A stretch of DNA of 64,000 nucleotides from Halomonas halodenitrificans DSM 735 (GTDB taxonomy: Bacteria > Pseudomonadota > Gammaproteobacteria > Pseudomonadales > Halomonadaceae): positions 44,393-108,392 of the forward strand of contig NZ_JHVH01000014.1 in NCBI RefSeq assembly GCF_000620045.1, in the 5' to 3' direction. Numbering within the stretch: the first letter of the stretch is position 1; every line of letters starts with the position of its first letter. The notes beneath the pieces are model-generated. The model was not told where the DNA came from and did no database searches. It was given only the letters and a program-made list of their open reading frames with translations. Positions 37,801-45,694 of this stretch are shown here, piece after piece. The translations under genes were made by a program, and so were the position numbers.

Positions 37801-38457
37801 CAGGCGCGCCTCGCCCAGGCTTTCGAAAGCAGCCTTGAGGCGCTCGCGATCGACCAGCTGCTCGAACAGCCGGCGCGAGGCGTCGTAGTACGCCTGCCAG
37901 CGCTTCGCGTGGGTCTCGACATCTTTCCCTTCGGTACCCTCGCCTTCGGCACCTTCCCCTTGGAGCAGCGCCGTCGCCTCCTGCTCCGACCAGACGCTCA
38001 CCGCCTCGCGGGTCAGCAGTCGATCCTGCGCTTCCACCTCGCCCAGGGTGAAACGATCATCGGCCTGTGGGCTCAGCAGATCCCGAGGAATCACCGGCGG
38101 CTCGGCCGGTATCAAGACGCCCTGACGGGAGACCCACAGCACGCAGATCAGCGGCGTCACCACCTCCGGATAGAGCGCCTGCTTCTGCTGGCCGTGCTCC
38201 TGAAGAGAGCGATAGACGGCGGGGCGAAGCACGACGCGAACCAGCTGTGTCTCCTCCGGTTCGTCGTCAAACAGCTCGGCCAGCAGCGCGGCCGACGACG
38301 GTATTCGCCCCTTCCTGTAGACGGTCGTATCCACCGAACTCAGCGCCTTGAGCTCCTTCTCGTCGAGGACGCCGCGGCCACTCTCGGCATCCGCCAGGGA
38401 GTTGCGCCAGTAGCGCAGCCACTGGAAAACCGAGGGAGCTGGGGTGGTGTCGCTCAT
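34876..38457 (-). CDS. SF1 helicase (DNA2/NAM7-like) fused to PLD-type nuclease
   Basis: A 1193-residue multidomain protein. Residues 1-290 form an unrecognised N-terminal region. Helicase motifs follow: Walker A GPPGTGKTT (309-317), Walker B IIDEAGQ (707-713), GDVHQIQPV (734-742), motif V VTVGTVHALQGAE (921-933) and motif VI NVAVSRAK (960-967). Between the Walker motifs a long insert (about 445-650) is strongly helical/coiled-coil. The C-terminus (about 1040-1160) is a single phospholipase D-like domain with HSKLIMAD (1121-1128) and SYNWASAA. One HKD motif implies dimerisation for nuclease activity. The combination suggests ATP-driven unwinding plus nucleic-acid cleavage, as in defence or repair systems (inference). 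The start at 38457 is chosen over a frame running to 38646, which adds Arg/Cys-rich sequence. Confidence 0.85.
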   Translation of the reverse strand: MSDTTPAPSVFQWLRYWRNSLADAESGRGVLDEKELKALSSVDTTVYRKGRIPSSAALLAELFDDEPEETQLVRVVLRPAVYRSLQEHGQQKQALYPEVVTPLICVLWVSRQGVLIPAEPPVIPRDLLSPQADDRFTLGEVEAQDRLLTREAVSVWSEQEATALLQGEGAEGEGTEGKDVETHAKRWQAYYDASRRLFEQLVDRERLKAAFESLGEARLLKVEPQAKGAARHILGFYDWLGATPRALPLLERYALSRPDEGYRPCVEALGRLDTRLGHANTAYPLAPAQRDALAQTMAMDEGEILAVNGPPGTGKTTFVLSVVASLWVRAALDEAEPPLIVAASTNNQAVTNILAAFAKDFEEGDGPLGGRWLPEIDSYGGFYPARSREDEAAKEYQTPAFYRHLERPESLEGAEGEFLARARAAFDDEALKDVPSVRRHLHGELLATRDRLIDIQRRWATLSELAERLGEDAEARQQEARQALEALDEERSTIEEALRQWKRFCADESLWLSVLSILPPVARHRRLKRELFIYESLDDRARAIIYAAAQPSPEVALQAWLDERRARIERLSQDIEARRALLEERDAEAARLRALLPAGAELDSLDAIDKSLDTSLRFALFRLAVHYWEARWLEDCRTQARTLAEEARKAEKTGLKAVRPRWRRRMKLTPCIVSTLHSLPGHMTHSVYEGPDRYRQEYLENEIDLLIIDEAGQVAPEVAGASFALAKRALVIGDVHQIQPVSTQVEAVDVGNLRHQGVLGAVEDYKELRETGRSVVDGSVMRIAQRASRYRYLEEAEPGMFLQEHRRCLKAIIDYCNDLCYRGMLLPKRDTPPKDPAWPPFSYVHVDGRVESPPAGSRINRQEAETLAEWLATHRGSLEERHGTSLGEIVGVVTPFKAQARLIQEACRARDIPVAGDESAVTVGTVHALQGAERPVILFSAVYSRHDDGGFIDRDPSMLNVAVSRAKDSFMVFGDMDVIAGAAPGSPRHLLGRYLFADEDNAQSFTIDRARPDLLALCRSPQVINDAEAHDRCIRQLLESVRLRVALVSPWISLDRLRDTGLLEYLYQAVEHGVEVTVYVDHHFNTTSANRADAQKSARFDHCRDVLQEGGVRVRIVKGVHSKLIMADDRFMCVGSYNWASAARSGPYKNMETSMLYSGDLREEIQLQLEALNHRALPDKCQESSSVVEEEVG

Positions 38458-38513
38458 GCCGTACTCTCGCTTCTTGTCACTCGTTGAAAACCGATTTTTT
38501 AAACCTATCCGAT

Positions 38514-38553
38514 CGACATGTTTATCACATCGACATATCCATGTGATGTGTCG
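38514..38553. promoter_or_regulatory. Palindromic operator candidate upstream of the helicase-PLD gene
   Basis: In an AT-rich gap, inner arms ATCACAT (38524-38530) and ATGTGAT (38541-38547) are exact inverted repeats with a 10-bp spacer, flanked by CGACA (38514) and TGTCG (38553), slightly off-centre. CGACAT is also repeated directly at 38514 and 38531. The site is 57-96 bases upstream of the helicase start, where a repressor could act. No regulator gene is adjacent. Confidence 0.35.
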
Positions 38554-38668
38554 AAAAAAATACATTCCGTAAACATGAGGCGCGCTAGCCATGGCGCGGC
38601 CCCCACGATTATGCCGCCGGGGCGGGCAATGGTATCGTCTGCGCACACCTCCTCACAGGACACCTTCG

Positions 38669-39031
38669 ATGTCACAGAAGATCTACTGCATCGCCAGCTT
38701 CAAGCCCAAGCCGGGGCGGGAAGACGCCGTGTTTCGCGCCCTGCAGGGGCTGGAGCCCAACGCCCATCGCGAAGACGCCTGCCTGCGCTACACCGTGACC
38801 CGCCATATCGATAACCCCTTCGCCCAGGGCACCAGCTACCCTATCGTCTTCCATGAGGTGTGGGCGAACCGGGCGGCCTTCGATGCCCACTGCCAGCGCC
38901 GCGAGATCCGCGAGTTCTTCGCCACCCATCTGGAAGCCGAGGACGGCGATATCGAAGACGCCAATGTCTGCGTCTATACCGACGAGCCGGCCGACTTCGA
39001 CGCACCGGACCTCGGGCTCAAGGACGCGTGA
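38669..39031 (+). CDS. Antibiotic biosynthesis monooxygenase (ABM)-domain protein
   Basis: A 120-residue small protein with a single ABM/dimeric alpha-beta barrel domain: an N-terminal strand KIYCIASFKPKPGREDAV, the ACLRYTVTRHID strand and FHEVWANRAAFDAHCQRREIREFF, the typical W-x-(5)-F-x-x-H helix. Such domains act as cofactor-independent oxygenases or as quinol- or aldehyde-modifying subunits. The start at 38669 follows CACAGGACACC by a few bases. An acidic C-terminal tail follows. It is 43 bases upstream of an SDR gene on the same strand and may form an operon with it. Confidence 0.82.
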   Translation: MSQKIYCIASFKPKPGREDAVFRALQGLEPNAHREDACLRYTVTRHIDNPFAQGTSYPIVFHEVWANRAAFDAHCQRREIREFFATHLEAEDGDIEDANVCVYTDEPADFDAPDLGLKDA

Positions 39032-39074
39032 TATGGGCCGACCTCCTCGGGGCTCTCGTGACAAGGAGAGCCGC

Positions 39075-39938
39075 ATGCCCCCTACCCAGGAAATCCCCGC
39101 ACGCAGCATCCTGATCACCGGCTGCTCAAGTGGCATCGGCCATGCCGCGGCCCATGCCCTGGCGGCCCGGGGTTGGCGGGTGTTCGCCACGGCCCGCGCC
39201 GAAGCAGACGTGGCCAGGCTCGAGGAGGAAGGCCTCGAGGCCCTGAGGCTCGACCTCGACAGCAGCGCCTCCATCGAGGCCGCGGTAGCGACGGTCGAGG
39301 CGCGCACCGGAAACCGCCTGACGGCGCTGTTCAACAACGGCGCCTATGGCCAGCCCGGTGCGGTGGAGGACCTGTCGCGGGAGGTGCTGCGCGCCCAGCT
39401 GGAAACCAACCTGCTCGGCACCCACGAGCTCACCACGCGGGTGCTGCCGATGATGCGCGCCCAGGGCCACGGGCGCATCGTGCACAACAGCTCGGTGCTG
39501 GGCATCGCCGCCCTGCCCTATCGCGGCGCCTATGTGTGTTCCAAGTTCGCCCTCGAAGGCCTGACCGACACCCTGCGTCAGGAGCTTGCCGGCAGCGGCG
39601 TGCATATCAGCTTGATCCAGCCGGGGCCGATCACCAGCCGCTTTCGCGATAACGCCTATCGCGCCTTCAAGGCCAACATCGACCCCACCCATAGCGCCCA
39701 CGCCACCACCTATCGGCAGGTGGAGGCGCGCCTGGCCAATCAGGAGGGCAAGGCCCCCTTCACCCTGGGCCCCGAGACGGTGGTCAAGAAGCTGATCCAT
39801 GCCCTGGAGAGCAAGCGACCACGGCCGCGCTATGCGGTCACACTGCCGACCCATCTGTTCGCGGCACTCAGGCGCGTGCTGAGCACCGCAGGCATGGATC
39901 GTGTGCTGCTGCGCTCGACTCGGGACGAACGCGAATAG
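39075..39938 (+). CDS. Short-chain dehydrogenase/reductase
   Basis: A 287-residue classical SDR. The cofactor motif is TGCSSGIGHA (17-26), NNGAYG is the NNAG-type motif near 92, the catalytic Ser lies in HNSSVLG, and Tyr/Lys are in YVCSKFALEG near 153. The sequence resembles the YbbO/oxidoreductase group that reduces aldehydes with NADPH. AAGGAG 6 bases upstream supports the ATG at 39075; an ATG at 39033 has no such site. The C-terminal RPRPRYAVTLPTHLFAALRR segment is usual in this subgroup. Confidence 0.9.
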   Translation: MPPTQEIPARSILITGCSSGIGHAAAHALAARGWRVFATARAEADVARLEEEGLEALRLDLDSSASIEAAVATVEARTGNRLTALFNNGAYGQPGAVEDLSREVLRAQLETNLLGTHELTTRVLPMMRAQGHGRIVHNSSVLGIAALPYRGAYVCSKFALEGLTDTLRQELAGSGVHISLIQPGPITSRFRDNAYRAFKANIDPTHSAHATTYRQVEARLANQEGKAPFTLGPETVVKKLIHALESKRPRPRYAVTLPTHLFAALRRVLSTAGMDRVLLRSTRDERE

Positions 39939-40020
39939 AGAATCGGCGCCTCACCCGGAAGCCGCCGGCCACCGCCCCCTGGAAGCCGTACCCCCGACCA
40001 TTCATCACAAGGACAGCCCC

Positions 40021-40908
40021 ATGAGCCCGATACAACATCACCTGACACTGCTGGATGGAGGAATGGGGCAGGAACTCAGGCGGCGCAGCGAGAGCCCCGC
40101 CACGCCACTCTGGTCCGCCCAGGTCATGCTGGATGAACCCCACCTGGTCACCGCGGTGCATCGCGACTTCATCGCCGCCGGGGCCCACATCATCACGACC
40201 AACAACTATACGGTGACACCGCAGCGCCTGGCTCGCGACAGCGACCCCGCCCTGTTCCAGGCCCTGCATGCCGCCGCGCTGGGTGCCGCTCATCAGGCGC
40301 GGGACGAGAGCGGCCAGGCGGTGCGCATCGCCGGCTGCCTGCCTCCGCTGGTGGCGAGCTATCACGCCGAGGTGGTCCCGGACGATGCCACCTGCCGGCG
40401 TGATTACCGTCGCCTGGTAGAGGTCCAGGCCGAGGGGGTCGACCTGTTTATCTGCGAGACCATGACCCTGACCCGCGAGGCCCTGGCGGCAACCCAGGCC
40501 GCGGTAGACCACAACCTGCCGGTGTGGGTCGCCTTCTCGGTGGATGACGCCGACGGCAGGCGCCTGCGCTCCGGCGAATCGCTGGGCGAGGCGGCCCGGG
40601 CGGTCGTCGCCGCCGGCGCCTCGGCGGTGCTGATCAACTGCTCGGTGCCCGAGGCGGTCACCACCGCCATGGACGCGCTCGAAGACCTTGGCGTGCCATT
40701 CGGCGGCTACGCCAATGCCTTTACCTCGGCCGCGGACCTTGCGCCCGGTGGCACGGTGGATGGCCTCGAGGCACGCCAGGATCTTGACCCCGCGGGCTAT
40801 GCCGAGCACGCCTGTGGCTGGGTCGCGCGGGGAGCCTCGATAGTGGGTGGCTGCTGTGAAGTCAGCCCGGCGCATATCGCCGAATTGGCCGAGCGCCTGA
40901 GAACCTGA
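40021..40908 (+). CDS. Homocysteine S-methyltransferase family protein
   Basis: A 295-residue protein with the homocysteine-binding TIM-barrel domain. The start LLDGGMGQELRRR (9-21) and the zinc cysteines, INCS (Cys near 201) and GGCCEVSP (Cys pair near 280-281), match betaine-, S-methylmethionine- or methionine-synthase-type homocysteine methyltransferases. At this length it has only the catalytic domain, like MmuM/YbgG. The methyl donor is not clear. The gene stands alone, just upstream of a convergent MFS gene. The short CTGAGAACCTGA repetition at its 3' end is minor. Confidence 0.87.
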   Translation: MSPIQHHLTLLDGGMGQELRRRSESPATPLWSAQVMLDEPHLVTAVHRDFIAAGAHIITTNNYTVTPQRLARDSDPALFQALHAAALGAAHQARDESGQAVRIAGCLPPLVASYHAEVVPDDATCRRDYRRLVEVQAEGVDLFICETMTLTREALAATQAAVDHNLPVWVAFSVDDADGRRLRSGESLGEAARAVVAAGASAVLINCSVPEAVTTAMDALEDLGVPFGGYANAFTSAADLAPGGTVDGLEARQDLDPAGYAEHACGWVARGASIVGGCCEVSPAHIAELAERLRT

Positions 40909-40956
40909 GAACCTGAGCGCCTGAGAACCTGGGGCCCCGGTCGTACGGCGAGATCA

Positions 40957-42126
40957 TTACGCCTGCCGGGATGGCATCACATGCTCCGGCAGGCCGATGG
41001 CCAGCGGTACGCTGATCACCCCGCCGGCCAGGGCGATCCATAGCGGCACCGTCGGCCCCCAGGCGGCCGCTACCGGCCCCAGCGCCATGATACCCAGCGC
41101 CGCGAGGCCGTTGGAGAGCCCCAGGGCGAGTCCCGAGCCCAGCGAACGATTCTCGGGCAGGATGTCCTGGGCCACCAGCACACCCAACGGCAGCGTGGCG
41201 AACAGGCAGATCCCCAGCACGCCCAGCACCACCCACAACCAGCCGCCGCTGGACAGCAGGAAAGCGGCAAGCATGGCGCTTGCCAGGGCCATCGCCGCGA
41301 TCAGCAGCGGCCGCCGCCCTATCTTGTCGGATAGGTGTCCGCCCCCCACGTTGCCGATCACCCCTACCAGCAGCATCACCGTGATAAAGCTGGCACCGGT
41401 GGTCAGCGCCCCCCCGGCCTGCGTCCAGGCCAGCGGCACGAAGGTCACCACCGTGAAGATCATCAGCGAGCGCAGCGTCGAAAAGGCGACCAGCCGCGTC
41501 ACCGGCCCGGCATGATCGCGCCAGGCAATGGGCGTTGCCTCCGCCGTGCGAGCCGGCAGCCGGGGTGCCCAGCGCAGCAGCAGCGGCAGGGAGAACAGCG
41601 CCGGCAGGGTGAGCACCCAGAGATAACCCAGGCCCCACTGCACCACCACCCAGCTGGCCAGCGCCGGCCACAGGCCGCGCCCCACTTCGCCCCCCACCAT
41701 GAAGATCGACATGGCCATGCCCGGCCGACTGCCGCCCAGCTGCCGAATACCGGCCAGCGCCTGGGGATGGAAAAACGAGTTGGAGATGCCAATCAGGGCC
41801 AGCACTCCCAGCAGCGACCACAGCCCCGACACGAAGCCGACCAGCGCGCCGCCCAGCGATGAGCCGGCAAGACCGGCCACCACCATGAGACGACCGCCCA
41901 GGCGATCCGCCAGCAGGCCGACCAGCGGCTGCAGGGCCTGGCCTATCAGCAAGGCCGCCATGATGGTGCCCGCCAGCGCCACCGACAGGTTCAGCGATAT
42001 CAGAATGGCCGGCAGAACGCCCGGCAAATAGTTGGCAGCACCGTCGTTGAGGAAGTGTGCCCAGCTCATGCCCGCCAGGCGATTGGACTCGGGCCGCGCC
42101 CTGTCGGCGGTCGTGGCAAGCGTCAT
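40957..42126 (-). CDS. MFS transporter, fosmidomycin-resistance (Fsr)-like
   Basis: A 389-residue major facilitator with twelve hydrophobic segments. The N-terminal HFLNDGAANYLPGVLPAILI stretch (about 24-43) is typical of the Fsr subgroup, whose members export fosmidomycin or other compounds, and the loop LADRLGGR near 72 is the usual MFS motif A; a second related loop SDKIGRRP is near 278. The start at 42126 follows GGAGG. A longer frame to 42186 is rejected because it adds Pro/Arg-rich sequence. Substrate is uncertain. Confidence 0.87.
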   Translation of the reverse strand: MTLATTADRARPESNRLAGMSWAHFLNDGAANYLPGVLPAILISLNLSVALAGTIMAALLIGQALQPLVGLLADRLGGRLMVVAGLAGSSLGGALVGFVSGLWSLLGVLALIGISNSFFHPQALAGIRQLGGSRPGMAMSIFMVGGEVGRGLWPALASWVVVQWGLGYLWVLTLPALFSLPLLLRWAPRLPARTAEATPIAWRDHAGPVTRLVAFSTLRSLMIFTVVTFVPLAWTQAGGALTTGASFITVMLLVGVIGNVGGGHLSDKIGRRPLLIAAMALASAMLAAFLLSSGGWLWVVLGVLGICLFATLPLGVLVAQDILPENRSLGSGLALGLSNGLAALGIMALGPVAAAWGPTVPLWIALAGGVISVPLAIGLPEHVMPSRQA

Positions 42127-42200
42127 GGGCAACCTCCGCGGCCTGGGCCGCAAGGAAAAGGAGAAAGGCGCGGCGCCGACGGCCACGCCAGCGTCTCACC

Positions 42201-42875
42201 CTACCAGGGCAGCGCCTCGCCGTTGCTGTGCCAGAAACCGCCGCTGTTCTCCAGCGTCAGCGCCTCGATGCGCTGGGCGATGCCCGTGGCGGCCTCCTCG
42301 GTACTGATCATGCCGCCGAAGTTGACCATGCGCGTCTGCACATAGCCCGGGTGAACCTGGGCCACGGCGATACCGCGGGGCTCGAGGTCCACGGCGAGCG
42401 ACTTGCCGAAGGCGTTGAGCGCCGCCTTGGAGGCGCGATAGCCGTAGCGCCCGCCGGAGTCGTTATCGGCGATGGACCCCATGCGGCTGGTGATATTGGC
42501 GACCTTCGCGCCCTCTCCCAGATTCTCCAGCAGCGCCTCGGTCACGCGCAGCGGCGCATAGGCATTGATCTCCATCTGGGTGCGAAGGGAGTCGAAGTCG
42601 ATATCGCCGAGCACCTCATCCTGCAGCAGGCCGGCGTTGTTGATCAGCAGCTCCAGGCGGCGGCCCGCCAGCTCTTGCGCCAGCCGTGCCACGTCCCCTT
42701 CGCGGGTCACGTCGATGCCTTCGATCAGCGTCTCGGCGACGTCACGCAGCTCGGCCGCCTCCTCGCCGCCACTGCGGCACACGCCGATTACCGCCCAGCC
42801 GGCAGCATGATAATGGCGCGCCAGGGCGAGCCCGACACCGCGATTGGCACCGGTGATCAATACGGTAGATCTCAT
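42201..42875 (-). CDS. SDR-family oxidoreductase
   Basis: A 224-residue classical SDR. TGANRGVGLALA (8-19) binds the cofactor, INNAG is near 77, the catalytic serine is in NITSRMGSI near 128 and YGYRASKAALN (about 143-153) has Tyr-x3-Lys. The sequence is like the carbonyl reductase / 'cell-cell signalling C factor' group. It lies on the same strand as, and 74 bases upstream of, the MFS gene, so the two could share a transcript. Substrate is unknown. Confidence 0.9.
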   Translation of the reverse strand: MRSTVLITGANRGVGLALARHYHAAGWAVIGVCRSGGEEAAELRDVAETLIEGIDVTREGDVARLAQELAGRRLELLINNAGLLQDEVLGDIDFDSLRTQMEINAYAPLRVTEALLENLGEGAKVANITSRMGSIADNDSGGRYGYRASKAALNAFGKSLAVDLEPRGIAVAQVHPGYVQTRMVNFGGMISTEEAATGIAQRIEALTLENSGGFWHSNGEALPW

Positions 42876-42921
42876 CTTCGTTCTGCCTTAAACGTGTGAG
42901 TTGGTGGGGCCTCGAGGGGAG

Positions 42922-43188
42922 TCACCTGAGCTGGCTGTCCTTGCTGCCCCGCCGATTGATGGCGGCGACATCCACGCCTTTGGCTTCCAGGCGCGACTGG
43001 CAAGCGACGCAAAGCTGCACCCCCGGGAGTGCCTTGCGTCTTCCCTCCGGGATGGACGCATCGCACTCCACGCAGAACTCGGCGCTTTCTCCGCTGCGCA
43101 GGCTGGTGCGCGCCCTATCGACCGCCTCTTCCACGGTGGCATCAATCTGATCCTGTACGGCTCCGTCTCGGGTCCAACCGCCAGCCAT
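42922..43188 (-). CDS. ybiI: DksA/TraR-type zinc finger protein YbiI
   Basis: An 88-residue protein, the same length as E. coli YbiI. Four cysteines in CVEC and CVAC (about 44-47 and 65-68) form the C4 zinc finger of the DksA/TraR family, and the C-terminal NRRGSKDSQLR is the ending I recall for YbiI. The start at 43188 (MAGGWT) follows GGGGGA by 7 bases and matches the start of E. coli YbiI. Lacking the DksA coiled-coil, it is unlikely to be a full secondary-channel regulator. It is monocistronic or leads into the SDR gene 46 bases downstream. Confidence 0.92.
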   Translation of the reverse strand: MAGGWTRDGAVQDQIDATVEEAVDRARTSLRSGESAEFCVECDASIPEGRRKALPGVQLCVACQSRLEAKGVDVAAINRRGSKDSQLR

Positions 43189-43293
43189 GATGAATCCCCC
43201 CATATCGGTGCATTAGCCATTGAAAGCACAACGCGGAAAGACCGGGTTGCGCCGCCTGCAGCGTCGCGACCCCGTAACCTCAAGATATGAGAA

Positions 43294-43323
43294 AGGCCGG
43301 CCACGGGCAACCGTGGCCGGCCT
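43294..43323 (-). terminator. Hairpin after the YkvI-family gene
   Basis: A perfect 13-bp stem (43294-43306 and 43311-43323, AGGCCGGCCACGG) with a GCAA tetraloop on the plus strand. Read on the minus strand it is followed by TTTCTCA, so it most likely terminates the membrane protein gene at 43444-44541 before ybiI. Confidence 0.8.
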
Positions 43324-43443
43324 GGCGCTCTAAATGAAATGGCACACTGGGCGCAGTGGCCCAATCGGAAAACGGCTCCCCGCCGCTTACGGTACCACAG
43401 CCCCTGCGGACACCGGGCAGAGCTATCAGCGGTTGGAGGGGTA

Positions 43444-44541
43444 TCAGCGGCTGGCGGCGTTTGCCAACTGGGCCTTGCCTTGCTTGCGCGTGCTGTTCCA
43501 GCGAATGCCCAGGGCAACGATCAGAATCAACCCCACCACGCCCAGCATGGGGTAGACGGTACCGATCAGGGCGCTGAATCCGAACTGGCTCAACACCAGC
43601 CCCACCAGGGTGAAGATAACGCTGAACACCTTGAAGCGTCCGGACTCCGGGGTGGCAAAGCGTGCGCTGAAGGCGAAGAACATGCCGACGGCGGTGCTGT
43701 AGATCATGCAGATCAGTGCCACGGACATCACCACGGCCACCACCGGCGAGACCGCCGTGGCAAGCATCAACGAGGGCATATCCACGTCGACCAGGCGCTC
43801 GAGGTTGGCGAACAGCCCGATATTGAGCAGGAAGATCAGCACGCCAAGCCCCACGCCGCCGAGGATGCCCCCCAGGGATGCCTCTCGCGTATTGCGGGTC
43901 AGGCCACCGATCACCGACAGCATGGGGAAGCCAACGGCAATATTGAAGGAGGCATAGAGTAGTGCACCGATAATCCAGTGCGAGAACGACCAGCTATCAC
44001 TGATGGTCGGCACCTCGGCGGCCGCTGTTTCCAGCGCGTCCAGAGATGCGCTGCTGGTGAAGAAGGAATAGATGGTGATGGTCAGCACCAGCAGCAGCAG
44101 AACCGGCATGATCATGCTGATCAAGTTGATGATGCCCCGCACTCGCAGGCACAACGTCAGGATGACCAGTACACTGAGCAGCACGCCGCCAAACAGCGGT
44201 GGAAGGCCGTACTGCTGGGCGAAGATGGAGCCACTCCCGGCCAGCATCACCACCCCGACACCGAACAGGAAGAAGGAAAGCACCAGGTCGATGACCAACC
44301 CGGCACGCTTGCCGAAGAGTGCTTCCAGTACCTCCTTGTGGGAGCTCGCCTGCATGGTGGAGCTCATCCGCGCGATCTGCATACCGAGAAACGCAAACAG
44401 CAGGCCACTAACCAGAGTGCCGGCGATACCGATCACTCCATAGCCGGTAAAGAACTGCAGCACCTCCTGTCCCGAGGCGAAGCCGCCACCGATGATGATC
44501 GACATGAAGGTCATGGCGATCAGGAAAGGCTGTTTGCTCAT
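43444..44541 (-). CDS. YkvI-family membrane protein (APC-superfamily transporter-like)
   Basis: A 365-residue inner membrane protein with about ten hydrophobic segments. The N-terminal IIIGGGFASGQEVLQFF (about 13-29) is the conserved unwound-helix region of the YkvI family, related to branched-chain amino-acid and other APC-fold carriers. Substrate is unknown; members are often annotated as uncharacterised. The start at 44541 follows GAGGTG by 8 bases. A terminator hairpin lies 120 bases after the stop. Confidence 0.82.
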   Translation of the reverse strand: MSKQPFLIAMTFMSIIIGGGFASGQEVLQFFTGYGVIGIAGTLVSGLLFAFLGMQIARMSSTMQASSHKEVLEALFGKRAGLVIDLVLSFFLFGVGVVMLAGSGSIFAQQYGLPPLFGGVLLSVLVILTLCLRVRGIINLISMIMPVLLLLVLTITIYSFFTSSASLDALETAAAEVPTISDSWSFSHWIIGALLYASFNIAVGFPMLSVIGGLTRNTREASLGGILGGVGLGVLIFLLNIGLFANLERLVDVDMPSLMLATAVSPVVAVVMSVALICMIYSTAVGMFFAFSARFATPESGRFKVFSVIFTLVGLVLSQFGFSALIGTVYPMLGVVGLILIVALGIRWNSTRKQGKAQLANAASR

Positions 44542-44911
44542 GAAAAGACACCTCAAATACCAATGGCTTCTTTGGCCCGTCCCTGTCGCGGGCCGACCTA
44601 TCAGGAATCAATACAGGCATTGCGCCGGGTCCATCGTGGACGGACCCGGTTCGGGAACACTGGAGTTGCCGTAATGATCAGATGCGCAAGAGTATACGAT
44701 AAGAAACTTAGTTTATTATAAGGAATGCAAAGCACTCGCCAGGAAATAACACCCCTCGACTCAACTTTAGTCTTATACGAGTGATTATTCCCCGCCCTAA
44801 CGAGGGATTACGCGGCTTTTCGTTCATCCTGGGTGCCATTCGGCGGCCGGCGCCGGTGATTGCCACCCGGCCGGCGTAATGGCCAACTCTTTCCCCATGA
44901 ATGGAGGCTCC
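44542..44911. other. Divergent intergenic region with competing hairpins
   Basis: No gene is seen in these 370 bp between divergent YkvI-type and DUF503 genes. CCGGGTCC (44625-44632) and GGACCCGG (44642-44649) form an 8-bp inverted repeat that encloses a smaller alternative hairpin, GTCCA-TCG-TGGAC (44629-44641), so the two cannot form together. They lie in the leader of the minus-strand gene. A TATACT (minus strand, 44691-44696) is a possible -10 element without a good -35. Confidence 0.4.
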
Positions 44912-45193
44912 ATGTTCATCGGTATTCTTACCCTGCACATTTCGCTGCCGGGCTGTCGCTCGCTGAAGGAGAAGCGCCAAAGAATGGGCGGCCTGCACGA
45001 ACGCTTCGGTCGCAACCCGGCGATCGCGGTTTGCGAAAGCGGCGACCACGACCGCCTGGATATCAGCGAATGGACCTTCGTGGCGGCCGCCAACCCCCTG
45101 CCGAAGGTAGAGGCCCTGCTCAGCGAGATCGAGGACAAGATCCAGCGCACCGTGGACGGGCGGGTAATGGAGGCAACGCGAGAGATGCTATAG
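44912..45193 (+). CDS. DUF503 (YlxP-like) protein
   Basis: A 93-residue ferredoxin-like protein of the DUF503 family. The diagnostic parts are the N-terminal strand FIGILTLHI, then SLKEKRQRM (19-27), CESGDHDRLDISEWTF in the middle and a C-terminal acidic helix. In Firmicutes YlxP sits near translation factors; here it is divergent from a transporter gene. Function is unproven, with a nucleic-acid-related role suggested by context elsewhere. GGAGG one codon before the ATG at 44912 decides this start over the ATG at 44879. Confidence 0.85.
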   Translation: MFIGILTLHISLPGCRSLKEKRQRMGGLHERFGRNPAIAVCESGDHDRLDISEWTFVAAANPLPKVEALLSEIEDKIQRTVDGRVMEATREML

Positions 45194-45271
45194 CAGTGCC
45201 ATCATTGACGACAGGCCCGACAAAGACCACAATTGATAATAATTCTTGTTTCCTCGAGGGGCCTGAATACC

Positions 45272-45694
45272 ATGAGCTCGCACCGCCCCAAGGCCTACTA
45301 CACGACGGTCTTCCTGCAGGTCTCCTTTCAGGCGATCAAGAACTCCCTCGCCGGCAAGGCCAGCGACAGCATTCCCTGCTGGCTCGACAGCAAGATGCTG
45401 ATGATGCTCTTGCGTGAACTGAAAGAGTGCCAGGCGCTGCCGGAGGTTAACGACACCGCCCGCCGCGCCCTTGGGCAAGCCAGCGAGGAGTGCGAGCAAC
45501 TGCTGGGCCTATGCCCCGGGGGCCTGGACACCACCCGTTGTCATCGCCAGCTGGACGCCATCATCGATGCGCTGCAACGTGCCGGCTCGGCGCTTCCCCA
45601 AGCGCCTTCGGCACCAACGGCGCCATCACGCTGGCAAGCGGCCAAGCAGCAGATCCGCGACGGCCTCAAACGCCTGATGGCCCATGGGAGCTAA
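45272..45694 (+). CDS. Hypothetical protein, 140 residues
   Basis: I do not recognise this family. The protein is soluble, mostly helical and basic at both ends. Residues 1-60 (SSHRPKAYYTTVFLQVSFQ ...) are followed by a Cys-containing region (Cys at about 52, 73, 79 and 90) and a Pro/Ala/Ser-rich linker (about 108-120), with an Arg/Lys helical tail. A GAGGGG about 11 bases upstream supports the ATG at 45272. It follows DUF503 by 78 bases and converges on a small membrane protein gene with a 4-base stop overlap. Confidence 0.6.
   Translation: MSSHRPKAYYTTVFLQVSFQAIKNSLAGKASDSIPCWLDSKMLMMLLRELKECQALPEVNDTARRALGQASEECEQLLGLCPGGLDTTRCHRQLDAIIDALQRAGSALPQAPSAPTAPSRWQAAKQQIRDGLKRLMAHGS

Noticed and set aside
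38458..38646. Longer 1256-residue helicase starting at 38646
   Set aside because: The added segment is AT-rich promoter sequence with an Arg/Cys-rich translation, and the palindromic site would lie inside the gene.
40895..40935. Short repeated CTGAGAACCTGA at the end of the methyltransferase gene
   Set aside because: Only a few imperfect copies at a gene end, with no link to a function; treated as local slippage.
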